Source of the DNA: Allobogoriella deserti
GTDB lineage: Bacteria; Actinomycetota; Actinomycetes; Actinomycetales; Actinomycetaceae
Assembly: GCF_042680605.1 (NCBI RefSeq)
Contig: NZ_JBHUEE010000002.1
Location: forward strand, 62,001-126,000
DNA length: 64,000 nt
Reading direction: 5' to 3'
Shown: piece after piece, positions 26,129 to 34,474 of the stretch
How positions within the stretch are numbered: position 1 is the first letter of the stretch
How the letters are laid out: every line of letters starts with the position of its first letter
Notes under the pieces: model-generated
The model's input: the letters and a program-made list of their open reading frames with translations, nothing else
Databases searched by the model: none
What the model was told of the DNA's origin: nothing
Program-made: the position numbers and the translations under genes

Positions 26129-26173
26129 GACGATCTCCTTCTGGTCGGTGCCGCTGTGATTCCTCGGCAGCTC

Positions 26174-26797
26174 TCAGGCGTACCCGAACGAGACGAGGTC
26201 CTGGGCGTACATCGCTCGCAGCCGGGTGGTGAGTTCACCCGAGAGCTCGATGTCCCGGCTCGCCACCCCCTTGGTCTTGGTCGACTCGCGCACCCGGGGC
26301 ACCCGGTTCGGAAGTCCCAGGTCGTACAGCTTGTTGAGGTCCTGCACCACGGCGTCCAGCCCGTCCTCGAGCCGGTAGACGTGTGAGCCGGGAAGCAGGA
26401 ACTCGGACTGGGGCCGCAAGTGGTTGTCGAACGCGTACGGGTTGGCGCGGTACAGGCGCAGCGCGCGGTTCGACCATTCGTCCACGGACTGCACGTCGGT
26501 GGCCATCTCACGTGGCTTGCGCATGACGAACTCGGACCGGAACCGCGCCAGCGGCTCGCGGACCACCATGAAGATCGCGGTGAACCGGTCCAGACGCAGG
26601 GTCTCCCGTAGAGGCGCCGCGTGCATGTGCTGCGGCGAGCAGTGCCGATACCAGTTGTGCGAGTACTTGCCGGTCCTGCCCTCGCGGTAGGTCGTCTCCC
26701 AGCCTTCCGCGGCGAACAGGTTCTCGATCGCCGATCCGCCGGCCTTCGGCACGTGCACGAACAGGATGGCCTTCTCGCCCTTGCTGAAAACCGGCAT
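26174..26797 (-). CDS. Sulfotransferase family protein
   Basis: 207 residues, compatible with the Sulfotransfer_2/HS2ST-like fold. The 5'-phosphosulfate loop FVHVPKAGGSAIENLF is at residues 13-28, with a Lys and Gly-Gly-Ser as expected, and the 3'-phosphate segment MVVREPLARFRSEF follows about 60 residues later. Such enzymes move sulfate from PAPS to sugars. The ATG at 26797 puts the PAPS loop close to the N-terminus as in relatives; in-frame sequence farther upstream (to 26914) lacks conserved features. Precedes rmlD on the same strand and diverges from rmlC, implying a sulfated rhamnose-containing polymer as one possibility. No PAPS synthesis gene is in the window. Confidence 0.8.
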   Translation of the reverse strand: MPVFSKGEKAILFVHVPKAGGSAIENLFAAEGWETTYREGRTGKYSHNWYRHCSPQHMHAAPLRETLRLDRFTAIFMVVREPLARFRSEFVMRKPREMATDVQSVDEWSNRALRLYRANPYAFDNHLRPQSEFLLPGSHVYRLEDGLDAVVQDLNKLYDLGLPNRVPRVRESTKTKGVASRDIELSGELTTRLRAMYAQDLVSFGYA

Positions 26798-26968
26798 GAG
26801 GTCGTGGATTCGCTTTCTCTCGGGAGTGGGACGACAGCCATGCATCCGTCGGCCCGCCGCCGGGGAGTCTAACCGGCGACAGGACCTGAGCGCTGGCGTG
26901 CGGCCGGGCGCCACCCGTTAGTGTGGCCCACGGTCGCAGGCGTAGGCGAGGACGGCAAGGAGTGGTCG

Positions 26969-27598
26969 GTGGAGTTCCGCGAGCTGACAGTGCCCGACGC
27001 GTGGGAGATCACGCCCCGACAGTTCGGCGACCCCCGCGGGGTCTTCCTCGAAGCGTTCAAGGAGGGGCCGTTCGCCGAGGCGGTCGGTCATCCGCTGGAC
27101 CTGAAGCAGGCGAACTCCTCGGTCTCGGCCGCCGGCGTCGTCCGCGGCATCCACTTCGCCGACCTGCCGCCGTCCCAGGCCAAGTACGTCATGTGCCCGC
27201 GCGGGGCGGTGCTCGACGTCGTGGTCGACATCCGCGTCGGCTCGCCGACATTCGGCCGGTGGGACAGCGTGCTGCTGGACGACGTCGACCGACGCGCGAT
27301 CTACGTCTCCGAGGGACTCGGACACGCCTTCTGCTCGCTCGAGGACGACTCGACGGTGGTCTACCTCTGCTCGGCCCCGTACGCGCCGGGGCGCGAGCAC
27401 GGGATCAACCCGGCGTGCCGAACGGTCGGGATCACCTGGCCGGAGACGACCCGCGACGGCCGGCCGCTGGAGGTCCGACTCTCGGAGAAGGACGCCGCCG
27501 CTCCCGGCCTGAACGAGGCCCGGGATCAGGGCCTGCTGCCCTCGTACGATGAGGTCCAGCGGTTCTTGGCGGACAAGCGGGCCGCCCACTCCGCCTGA
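26969..27598 (+). CDS. rmlC: dTDP-4-dehydrorhamnose 3,5-epimerase
   Basis: Third step of dTDP-L-rhamnose synthesis. 209 residues, cupin fold: MEFRELTVPDAWEITPRQ at the start, substrate-side RGIHFADLPPSQAKYV with the catalytic His, VLDVVVDIRVGSPTFGRWD, and YVSEGLGHAFCSLEDDSTVVYL. The GTG at 26969 is preferred over an ATG at 26921 because AAGGAG lies 6 bases upstream and the protein then begins where relatives do. Followed 83 bases later by rmlB. Confidence 0.93.
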   Translation: MEFRELTVPDAWEITPRQFGDPRGVFLEAFKEGPFAEAVGHPLDLKQANSSVSAAGVVRGIHFADLPPSQAKYVMCPRGAVLDVVVDIRVGSPTFGRWDSVLLDDVDRRAIYVSEGLGHAFCSLEDDSTVVYLCSAPYAPGREHGINPACRTVGITWPETTRDGRPLEVRLSEKDAAAPGLNEARDQGLLPSYDEVQRFLADKRAAHSA

Positions 27599-27681
27599 GC
27601 CGCAGCCTGCGCCCGCTCGCGGCCGCTGTCGGACGTCCTCCCCCGAGACCATCGTCGACCCCAAGCCCCGAAGGAGCATCC

Positions 27682-28674
27682 GTGAAGGTCCTGGTCACCG
27701 GCGGCGCCGGATTCATCGGCGCCAACTTCGTCCATCAGACCCACGAGTCGTATCCGGACGCGGACGTGACCGTCCTGGACAAGCTCACCTACGCCGGCAA
27801 CACCGACTCCCTCTCCGGCCTCGACCGCGTCCGGCTGGTGCGCGGCGACATCGCCGACGCGGACGTGGTCGACCCGCTCGTCGCCGAGTCCGACGTCGTG
27901 GTCCACTTCGCCGCCGAGTCGCACAACGACAACTCGCTGAACGATCCCTCCCCCTTCGTCACGACGAACCTGGTCGGGACGTTCACCCTGCTCGAGGCGG
28001 TGCGCCGGCACGGGGTGCGCTATCACCACATCTCCACCGACGAGGTCTACGGCGACCTCGAGCTGGACGACCCGGCGAAGTTCACCGAGACCACGCCGTA
28101 CAACCCGTCCTCGCCGTACTCCTCGACCAAGGCGGGCTCCGATCTGCTGGTGCGGGCGTGGGTGCGCTCGTTCGGCGTCGAGGCGACCATCTCGAACTGC
28201 TCGAACAACTACGGGCCGTACCAGCACATCGAGAAGTTCATTCCGCGGCAGATCACCAACCTCATCGACGGGATCCGCCCCAAGTTGTACGGGGCGGGGC
28301 TGAACGTGCGGGACTGGATCCACGTCCGGGACCACAACACCGCCGTCTGGCGCATCATCGAGCGCGGCACGATCGGCGAGACGTATCTCATCGGGGCCGA
28401 CGGCGAGAAGAACAACAAGGAGGTCGTCGAACTCATCCTGGAGCTCATGGGCCACGACCCGGGCGACTACGACCACGTCGCCGACCGGCCCGGTCACGAC
28501 ATGCGCTACGCGATCGACAACACCCGACTACGCACGCAGCTCGGCTGGGAGCCGACGTTCTCGGACTTCCGCTCCGGGCTGGCGGACACCATCGAGTGGT
28601 ACCGACGCCACGAGGACTGGTGGCGTCCGCGCAAGGCCGAGGTCGAGGCGAAGTACGCCAGGACCGGCCAGTAG
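27682..28674 (+). CDS. rmlB: dTDP-glucose 4,6-dehydratase
   Basis: Second step of dTDP-L-rhamnose synthesis; an extended SDR using bound NAD+. 330 residues, normal length. NAD loop TGGAGFIGANF at 6-16, FAAESHNDNSL, the catalytic HISTDEVYGDLE, YSSTKAGSD with the Tyr-Lys pair, and NNYGPYQHIEKFIPR. GTG start with AAGGAG 5 bases upstream. Convergent with the glycosyltransferase gene ending at 28708. Confidence 0.96.
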   Translation: MKVLVTGGAGFIGANFVHQTHESYPDADVTVLDKLTYAGNTDSLSGLDRVRLVRGDIADADVVDPLVAESDVVVHFAAESHNDNSLNDPSPFVTTNLVGTFTLLEAVRRHGVRYHHISTDEVYGDLELDDPAKFTETTPYNPSSPYSSTKAGSDLLVRAWVRSFGVEATISNCSNNYGPYQHIEKFIPRQITNLIDGIRPKLYGAGLNVRDWIHVRDHNTAVWRIIERGTIGETYLIGADGEKNNKEVVELILELMGHDPGDYDHVADRPGHDMRYAIDNTRLRTQLGWEPTFSDFRSGLADTIEWYRRHEDWWRPRKAEVEAKYARTGQ

Positions 28675-28707
28675 CACCGTCGCCGCGGCTCCCCGGCTCG
28701 ACCTCGC

Positions 28708-30567
28708 TCAGCCCTGCTCGAAACTCAACCGGCCGTCCTTGCCGACGGTGACGACGACCTTGGTGTCGACCGGACGGCCGGAGAAGCGTGCGAGCATCCG
28801 GTAGCGCCCCGGCCGGGCGCGCAGCCGGCCGCTCAGGACGGCCGGACCGCCCGGCTCGGCCGTGATGGTGGCGGGCTGCTCCTCGAGCGGCTGCAGCACC
28901 ACCGAGCCGTCCAGCTCGCTCGTGCCGACGGCGGTGAGATCACCGAGGGGGATCTCGTAGCCGTCGGCGCCGAGCCGTCGATGGCGGCCGCGGGCCTGCG
29001 CGGCCCGGGTCCCGGCGGACCCGATGAGGCTGCGGGTGTGTTGGCCGAGGTCGACGGCGAGCATCCCGGACCCGGTCCGGTAGGCCACCCGAGTCTCGCC
29101 GTCGACGAGGGCGACGCGCGCCGGCCGGGAGGTGCGCAGCCCACGTTGGTTGAGCACGCCGAAGAGCTCGTTGCGGGCGCCGACGTCCCACACGCCGGCG
29201 CCCAGCGGGCGACCGAGCGCCGCGGTGGCCGGATCGAGCTCGGCGACAGCGCGCACCGTGACCTCGGCGGCGTCCCCGGGCTCTCCGGCGACCTCGACCT
29301 CGCACGTGGTGGGCAGCTGCCAGGTGACGCCGTCGGCCCGGGAGCGGACGGCAAGGGCCGAGGCGGCCTGGTGTACCTCGGCGGTGACGTCCTGCAGCTC
29401 CTCCGGCAGCGCCTCGTGCAGGTAGGTCGGTAGCGCCAGGCGGATGCCGCCGTCCTCGGTGCGCACCAGTGGTGGCGGTCCCCCGCCCCGCACGGTCCAG
29501 CGTGCCGTCGCCTCGATCCTGAGGGTGCCGTCCGCGTTCCACGAGGTGTCCTCGACGCTCGAGACGCCCGCCAGCTCGGCGTCCAGTGCGCACAGCTCGC
29601 CGAGGAGCTCCCACTCGCCGGCCCGGGCGAGGTGGGCGCGGGCGCGCAGCCGTACGGGTAGGTCGGCGTCGAGTCGCGGCGGGATGCGTTCGGCCAGGAT
29701 CCGGCCCGCGATCTCCTCGGCGCTGCGGCGCCGGCGCGGCGGGGCGGCGAAGAACCCGGCACCCAGGTTCGGCATCATGCGGTGGCGGAACTGGTACCAG
29801 CGCATCTGCTCGTGCTGGCGAGCCAGGGCCTCCTCGTCCGGGTCGGCACCGAGGATCTCGTCGGTGCGGGCGAAGATCTGCTCGAGCCAGTACCAGAACT
29901 CCTCGAGATCCTCGCCGTAGCTGGAGGAGGCGGTCCGGCCGCCGCGCACCCAGTGGTAGAAGGGCGTCTCGGCAAGGATCGCGACCCGGGGGCGGTGGCC
30001 GCCGACGTCGATGTTGAAGAAGACGTCCTCCCACAGCACGCGGCGTCCCTCGGGGAAGCGGATGCCGTGCTCGAGCAGGAACCGACGGCGGTACAGCTTG
30101 TGCGGGTTCGTCGGCAGCAGCGGATGCCGCCCGTGGTCGCGGTCGGCCGCGGCGTCGGGGCGGTTGGCCGTGTACACCTCGAGCGCCCACTTGGCCTGGT
30201 CGGTGCGCGTCTCCTTACCGGCCAGGACGTCGGCGTCGTGCGCGCTCGCGTAGGCGTATCCAGCCGCCAGCGCCTCGGGGTAGAGCTCGTCGTCGTGGTC
30301 CATGAACAGCACGTACTCGCCCTGCGCGGCCTCAAGTCCGGCGTTGCGCGGGTGGCCGGGCCAGCCGGTGTGGTCGAGCTCGAGGAGCCGCGTGTACGCC
30401 CGGCGCGCCGCGACCTCACGCAGCCTCGCCACGTGGTCCTCGCCGGAGCCGTCGTCAGCGAGGATCAGCTCGTGGTCGCCGGCCGGGAGGGTCTGTGCGT
30501 CGAGCGAGTCCAGGACGCGGTCGAGGTGCTGCGGCCGGTAGGTCGGAACGACGACGCTGACCTTCAC
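28708..30567 (-). CDS. TarS-like GT2 glycosyltransferase with C-terminal beta domains
   Basis: 619 residues. Residues 1-230 are a GT2 catalytic domain: SVVVPTYRPQHLDRVLDSLD, metal site DHDD at 90-93, NPHKLYRRRFLLEHGIRFPEGR and LWEDVFFNID. The helical segment (230-330) and two beta-sandwich-like C-terminal domains match the layout of staphylococcal TarS/TarP, which put GlcNAc on poly(ribitol phosphate) wall teichoic acid. Paralog of the gene at 32144. It ends the operon whose other members include an IspD/TarI cytidylyltransferase (8 bases upstream) and a LicD-type protein, which supports a wall-polymer role. Sugar specificity cannot be told. Confidence 0.85.
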   Translation of the reverse strand: MKVSVVVPTYRPQHLDRVLDSLDAQTLPAGDHELILADDGSGEDHVARLREVAARRAYTRLLELDHTGWPGHPRNAGLEAAQGEYVLFMDHDDELYPEALAAGYAYASAHDADVLAGKETRTDQAKWALEVYTANRPDAAADRDHGRHPLLPTNPHKLYRRRFLLEHGIRFPEGRRVLWEDVFFNIDVGGHRPRVAILAETPFYHWVRGGRTASSSYGEDLEEFWYWLEQIFARTDEILGADPDEEALARQHEQMRWYQFRHRMMPNLGAGFFAAPPRRRRSAEEIAGRILAERIPPRLDADLPVRLRARAHLARAGEWELLGELCALDAELAGVSSVEDTSWNADGTLRIEATARWTVRGGGPPPLVRTEDGGIRLALPTYLHEALPEELQDVTAEVHQAASALAVRSRADGVTWQLPTTCEVEVAGEPGDAAEVTVRAVAELDPATAALGRPLGAGVWDVGARNELFGVLNQRGLRTSRPARVALVDGETRVAYRTGSGMLAVDLGQHTRSLIGSAGTRAAQARGRHRRLGADGYEIPLGDLTAVGTSELDGSVVLQPLEEQPATITAEPGGPAVLSGRLRARPGRYRMLARFSGRPVDTKVVVTVGKDGRLSFEQG

Positions 30568-30574
30568 CGGTCCC

Positions 30575-31267
30575 TCACCGTTCCGTCCGGTGGGCCATGA
30601 TCCGGTCCGCCACGACCATGTCGGTGGGCGTGGTGATCTTGATGTTCCAGTCCTCGCCGGGCTCGATCTTCACGCGGTGGCCGGTGTACTCGGCGACCAG
30701 GTCGGCGTCGTCGCTGACCCGGGAGTACCGGTCCTCGATGGCGCGGGTGTAGGCCTGCTCGAGCAGGTCGCGGCGGAAGACCTGCGGCGTCTGGCCGAGC
30801 CAGCTGTGACTGCGGTCCAGGGACCCGGTGACGTAACCGTCGTCGTCGACGAGCTTGAGCTGGACCACGGTCGGGGTGCCGAGCATGGCCGCACCGTAGG
30901 TGTTGCCGGCGGCGAGCGCCCGGTCGATGAGGTCGGCGTTGACGAACGGGCGGACGCCGTCGTGCACGAGGACGAGGTCGCCGGTGGTGGCCTCGAGGCC
31001 GAGCTTTGCGGAGATGAAGCGCTCGGCGCCGCCGTCCACGAGGGTGACCGGCAGCGCAGCCTGCGCCACCAGGATGTCGCTGTAGACCTCGCGGTTCTCG
31101 GCGCTGATGGTCACGATGATCTCGTCGATGGACGGGTGGACGAACTCCCGGACCGTCTTCTCCAGGATCGTCCGGCCGCCGATCGTCTCCAGCAGCTTGT
31201 TGCTCCCGAATCGCGTGCCCTTCCCGGCGCACGTGACGATCGCCGAGACCCGCTTGCCGTCGTACAT
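30575..31267 (-). CDS. IspD/TarI-type cytidylyltransferase
   Basis: 230 residues; transfers CMP from CTP to a sugar-alcohol phosphate. Seen: VSAIVTCAGKGTRFGSNKLLE (nucleotide loop), VLVHDGVRPFVNADLI, GTPTVVQLKL, LGQTPQVFRRDLL and DDADLVAEYTGHRVKIEPG. IspD makes CDP-methylerythritol for isoprenoids, whereas TarI and Bcs1 make CDP-ribitol for wall polymers; sequence alone does not separate them here. The setting between two TarS-like transferases, with an SDR gene immediately upstream and a LicD-type gene in the same operon, favours a CDP-alditol (ribitol or similar) for a teichoic-acid-like polymer. Confidence 0.87.
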   Translation of the reverse strand: MYDGKRVSAIVTCAGKGTRFGSNKLLETIGGRTILEKTVREFVHPSIDEIIVTISAENREVYSDILVAQAALPVTLVDGGAERFISAKLGLEATTGDLVLVHDGVRPFVNADLIDRALAAGNTYGAAMLGTPTVVQLKLVDDDGYVTGSLDRSHSWLGQTPQVFRRDLLEQAYTRAIEDRYSRVSDDADLVAEYTGHRVKIEPGEDWNIKITTPTDMVVADRIMAHRTER

Positions 31268-31364
31268 CTCTACCTCCTCGTCTCCGGCGCATCACCGGAG
31301 GATGACCGACCATCGTGCCGCACCACCGCCCGCCGCGACCGCACGGCGGCGCGACGCGGTGCGG

Positions 31365-32147
31365 TCAGCGCCTGCTCTCCACGAACGCGCGGATACCGGC
31401 CAACTCCTCCTCGGCGGTCATGAGATAACCCTCCGGCCCGTCGAACAGCGACGCGTGCCTGGTGCGCATGTCCCGGGTGTATCCGAGCGTCTCGGGGGTC
31501 TCCACCACGTCGGCGTGCTGGGCCCAGATGTCCACACCGAACACCTCCTCGGCGACCGTTCCTGACTTCAGCGGCGGCGTGGCGATGTTGAGGGCGTCCA
31601 GCCCTGCCTCGAGGGCGAGGCTGGTGTCCGCCCAGACACGGCCGAGGTCGTAGTGCTGGAACTCCAGGTGGGGACGGATGTGCTCGACGCGGTAGTCGTT
31701 GAGCAGGTCGTAAACGATGCCCTTCTTGACGTTGGCGCCGTAGAGCTGGGGCAGGCGCAGGATGAGCGTGTCGAACCGCTCGGCCAGCGCGTGCTCCTGC
31801 CAGGCCCGGTTGGCACCGTAGGGCTGCAGGCCCTGCTCGGTGACCTTGGTGTCCTCGTCGGGGCTCGTCAGCGGCGGATACAGCGAGACGGTCGAGACCA
31901 GCACCAGTTTGCCGATCTCCACCCGGGAGAGCAGCTCGACGTAGTCCTCGATCTCGGCACGATCCTGCTCGCCGGCTCCGTGGTTGATCCGGTGCGAGTC
32001 GGCACGGTTGGCGGCGCTGACCACGAGGTCGTAGCGCTTGCCGGCGATGTCCGCGATGTTGCGCGTGTTGTAGGTGTCGTCGAAATCGTGCTGGAGCGCG
32101 AAGTTCGATCCGACGAAGCCGGTGTGGCCGATCAGGGCGCTGGTCAT
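31365..32147 (-). CDS. NAD(P)-dependent epimerase/dehydratase family (SDR) protein
   Basis: 260 residues. Rossmann loop LIGHTGFVGSNFA at 4-16 (GxTGFVGS variant), VVSAANRADSHR, KLVLVSTVSLYPP and the YGANRAWQEHAL segment, in which the usual YxxxK catalytic Lys is replaced (Y-G-A-N-R). RLPQLYGANVKKG follows. ATGA overlap with the TarS-like gene upstream. In Haemophilus Bcs1 an IspD domain is fused to an SDR that reduces ribulose 5-phosphate; by analogy this SDR could supply the alditol phosphate for the cytidylyltransferase 97 bases downstream, but the altered YxxxK makes a non-standard or different reaction possible. Confidence 0.78.
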   Translation of the reverse strand: MTSALIGHTGFVGSNFALQHDFDDTYNTRNIADIAGKRYDLVVSAANRADSHRINHGAGEQDRAEIEDYVELLSRVEIGKLVLVSTVSLYPPLTSPDEDTKVTEQGLQPYGANRAWQEHALAERFDTLILRLPQLYGANVKKGIVYDLLNDYRVEHIRPHLEFQHYDLGRVWADTSLALEAGLDALNIATPPLKSGTVAEEVFGVDIWAQHADVVETPETLGYTRDMRTRHASLFDGPEGYLMTAEEELAGIRAFVESRR

Positions 32148-34138
32148 CGTTCTCCGTCCGTGGTGGTGCCTGGGCTGTCCGCGAGCTCGAACCGCGGCGT
32201 CCGGCCGGCCGCCCGCAGGGGGACGCGCAGCAGCAGCGGGCTCACCACGGTCCTGCCTTGGAAGCGGAAGGCGACATGGTAGGTGCCGGGAAGTGCGCGG
32301 ACGAGACCCTCGATCCGGGCGCCGTCGGCGTCGCCGACGAGGCGCGCGGGCTTGGCTCCCAGGGCGCGGTGCAGGACAGGCCCGACCTTGGGAACGGTGT
32401 GCAGCCGACCGCTGAGCGCCACGCGGGCGGGCAACGAGCCGGCCGGGCTCAACGAGATGCTTCCGACCAGGGCGGTCCGGCCTGCCGTGCGCACCCCGGC
32501 CAGCGGGAGGTCGAACCGGTACAGGCCGCCGCGGCCCGCCGGGACGAACCGGGCGCCGTCGACCTGTGCGGTCGCGTCCGCGACGACGCTGCGGACCTTC
32601 TGCGCGAGGTCGAGGCTGAGGTGACCGGACTTGTTCGTGTAGGCGACGGCGCTGCGTCCCCGCAGCAGCGCCACCTGCGGTGGCGTGCGGGTGAGGACCG
32701 ACTTGTGCAGGCTCGTGCCGAGCAGCACGTTCTTGGCGTGGAAGTCCCACAGCGGACCGGCCAGCGGCCGCCCTCCGGCGCCCGAGCGCAGGTCGACCGT
32801 GGCGGTGGCGCGGACGGTGACGGTGACGGCGTCGGCGCGTGCCGCGTTCCCGCCCGCGTCCTCGGAGTTGAGCGGCTCGACGACGATCTCGCTGTCGGTC
32901 GGCAGCTCCCAGGTGACCTTCTGCTTCCGGTCACGGACGGTGAGCAGTGACCGGGCCTTACGGATCTCGTCGGTGACGTCGAGGTAGGCCTCGGGAACGA
33001 CGGCGGCGACGTCGTCGGGCACGGACCGGACCAGGCGGTCGCCGCGCCGGAGCAGCACCAGCGGCTTGTCGTCCGCGGTGGACCAGCGGGCGGTGGTGTG
33101 GATCGTCAGGGCCTCGCCGTCCCAGCTGACCTCGCTGGTGCGGCTGCGGCCGGCGAGCCCGTTCTCCTCGGCTCGGAGGCGCCGGGCGAGATCGATGCGT
33201 CCGTGGCGCAGCAGGTGTGCGCGCGGCCGCGTCAGCGGCGGCATCTGCGCGTCGACCTCGGGTGGGAGGTACCGCTCCTGGAGGGCGTGCAGGTGTCCGA
33301 GCGCCATATCGATCCAGTCCTCGCCCGGCTGAGCGAGCTCGCGCCAGAACCGTCCGACGATCCGGGTGTTGTACTGGTGGCGCATCATCGACCCGCGTGC
33401 CGCGGCGAACTCCTCGGCGGGCAGCTCGCGGTCGATGAAGTCGTAGAGCAGCCGGAGCTTCTGCCAGAACTCCTCGTCCCGCGGGCCGTAAGTGGCCGAG
33501 TTGTTCTGCTCCGTCTCGACCCACAGGTACACCGGGGTCTCGGACAGGATCGAGATGACCTGCGCGTGCTTGTAGGCGGAGATGTTGAAGTAGACGTCCT
33601 CCCAGAGCATCCGCCGCCCCTCGGGGAAACGGATGCGGTGGTCACGGAGGAACGCGGTGCGGTAGAACTTGTGCGGCATCATCGGGAAGAGCGCGCCCAC
33701 GCCGCGGGTAGGCCGGGCGTTGTCGATGTTGCCGCTGTAGTTCCCGATCCCCCACCCGACGTCGGAGGTCTTGGACTCCTTGGGGCTGAGCACGTCGGCG
33801 TCGTTGGCCTTGGCGAAGTCGTACGAGGCGCGCAGCCCGTCCTCGAAGAGGGCGTCGTCGTGGTCCATGAACAGCACGTACTCGCCCTCGGCCATGTCGA
33901 TGCCGACGTTGCGCGGCCGCGAGGGCCAGCCGGAGTTCTCGATCCGCTCGATGCGGACGTTGTCGTGGCTGTCCCGGATCGCCTGCAGCCGCTCCCAGGT
34001 GTCATCGGGTGAGCCGTCGTCGACGATGATCAGCTCGAACTCGTCCTGGGGCAGGGTCTGCTTCTCGATCGACCGGACCACCCGGTTGATGCCCTCGCCC
34101 GGACAGTAGGCAGGGACGACGACGGAGACCTTCTTCAC
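32144..34138 (-). CDS. TarS-like GT2 glycosyltransferase with C-terminal beta domains
   Basis: 664-residue paralog of the gene at 28708 with the same order of parts: GT2 domain (SVVVPAYCPGEGINRVVRSI, metal site MDHDDALFEDG near 90, MPHKFYRTAFLRDHRIRFPEGR, LWEDVYFNIS), a helical connector and two or three beta-rich domains in the last 330 residues. The two proteins share the MDHDD, GWP(S/G)xPRN and RFPEGRRxLWEDV stretches but differ through the C-terminal half, suggesting different acceptors or sugars. Sits between DUF6752 and the SDR gene, with overlaps or short gaps on both sides. Confidence 0.85.
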   Translation of the reverse strand: MKKVSVVVPAYCPGEGINRVVRSIEKQTLPQDEFELIIVDDGSPDDTWERLQAIRDSHDNVRIERIENSGWPSRPRNVGIDMAEGEYVLFMDHDDALFEDGLRASYDFAKANDADVLSPKESKTSDVGWGIGNYSGNIDNARPTRGVGALFPMMPHKFYRTAFLRDHRIRFPEGRRMLWEDVYFNISAYKHAQVISILSETPVYLWVETEQNNSATYGPRDEEFWQKLRLLYDFIDRELPAEEFAAARGSMMRHQYNTRIVGRFWRELAQPGEDWIDMALGHLHALQERYLPPEVDAQMPPLTRPRAHLLRHGRIDLARRLRAEENGLAGRSRTSEVSWDGEALTIHTTARWSTADDKPLVLLRRGDRLVRSVPDDVAAVVPEAYLDVTDEIRKARSLLTVRDRKQKVTWELPTDSEIVVEPLNSEDAGGNAARADAVTVTVRATATVDLRSGAGGRPLAGPLWDFHAKNVLLGTSLHKSVLTRTPPQVALLRGRSAVAYTNKSGHLSLDLAQKVRSVVADATAQVDGARFVPAGRGGLYRFDLPLAGVRTAGRTALVGSISLSPAGSLPARVALSGRLHTVPKVGPVLHRALGAKPARLVGDADGARIEGLVRALPGTYHVAFRFQGRTVVSPLLLRVPLRAAGRTPRFELADSPGTTTDGER

Positions 34139-34152
34139 GGCAGACCCTCGAC

Positions 34153-34446
34153 TCAGGCGCCGCGACCGGACTCGTCCGGGCCGTGACCGGCCACCGCGTC
34201 CGATCCGTCAGCCGAGGCACCGGTGCGGCGGGCGTGCTCGAACACGGCGTCGTAGAGCTCGACGACGCGGCGCTGCTCGCGGCGCATCGCGTCCACCTCG
34301 CGGCGCAGCTCGCGCAGCTCGCGCTCGTAGACGACGATCCGCGGTCCGTGGTCCTCGTACTCCGAGTCCCACCGGCTGATGGTCTCGAGGTTGGTCATCG
34401 TGCGCGGAGCGATACGCCGCGCGAGACGGCCGATGGCGTCCTTCAT
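34153..34446 (-). CDS. DUF6752 small coiled-coil protein
   Basis: 97 residues, no known activity. The N-terminus is basic (MKDAIGRLARRIAPRT), then ISRWDSEYEDHGPRIVVYE, and residues 42-73 form a strongly charged heptad-like helix (ELRELRREVDAMRREQRR) likely to make a coiled coil. The tail is Gly/Asp-rich. DUF6752 genes typically occur beside wall glycosyltransferases in actinobacteria; here it lies 14 bases before a TarS-like gene and 28 bases after the LicD gene, so a scaffold or length-control role in the same complex is possible. Confidence 0.75.
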   Translation of the reverse strand: MKDAIGRLARRIAPRTMTNLETISRWDSEYEDHGPRIVVYERELRELRREVDAMRREQRRVVELYDAVFEHARRTGASADGSDAVAGHGPDESGRGA

Positions 34447-34474
34447 GGATTGCCCCTTCGTGAGTTCGGTCGTG

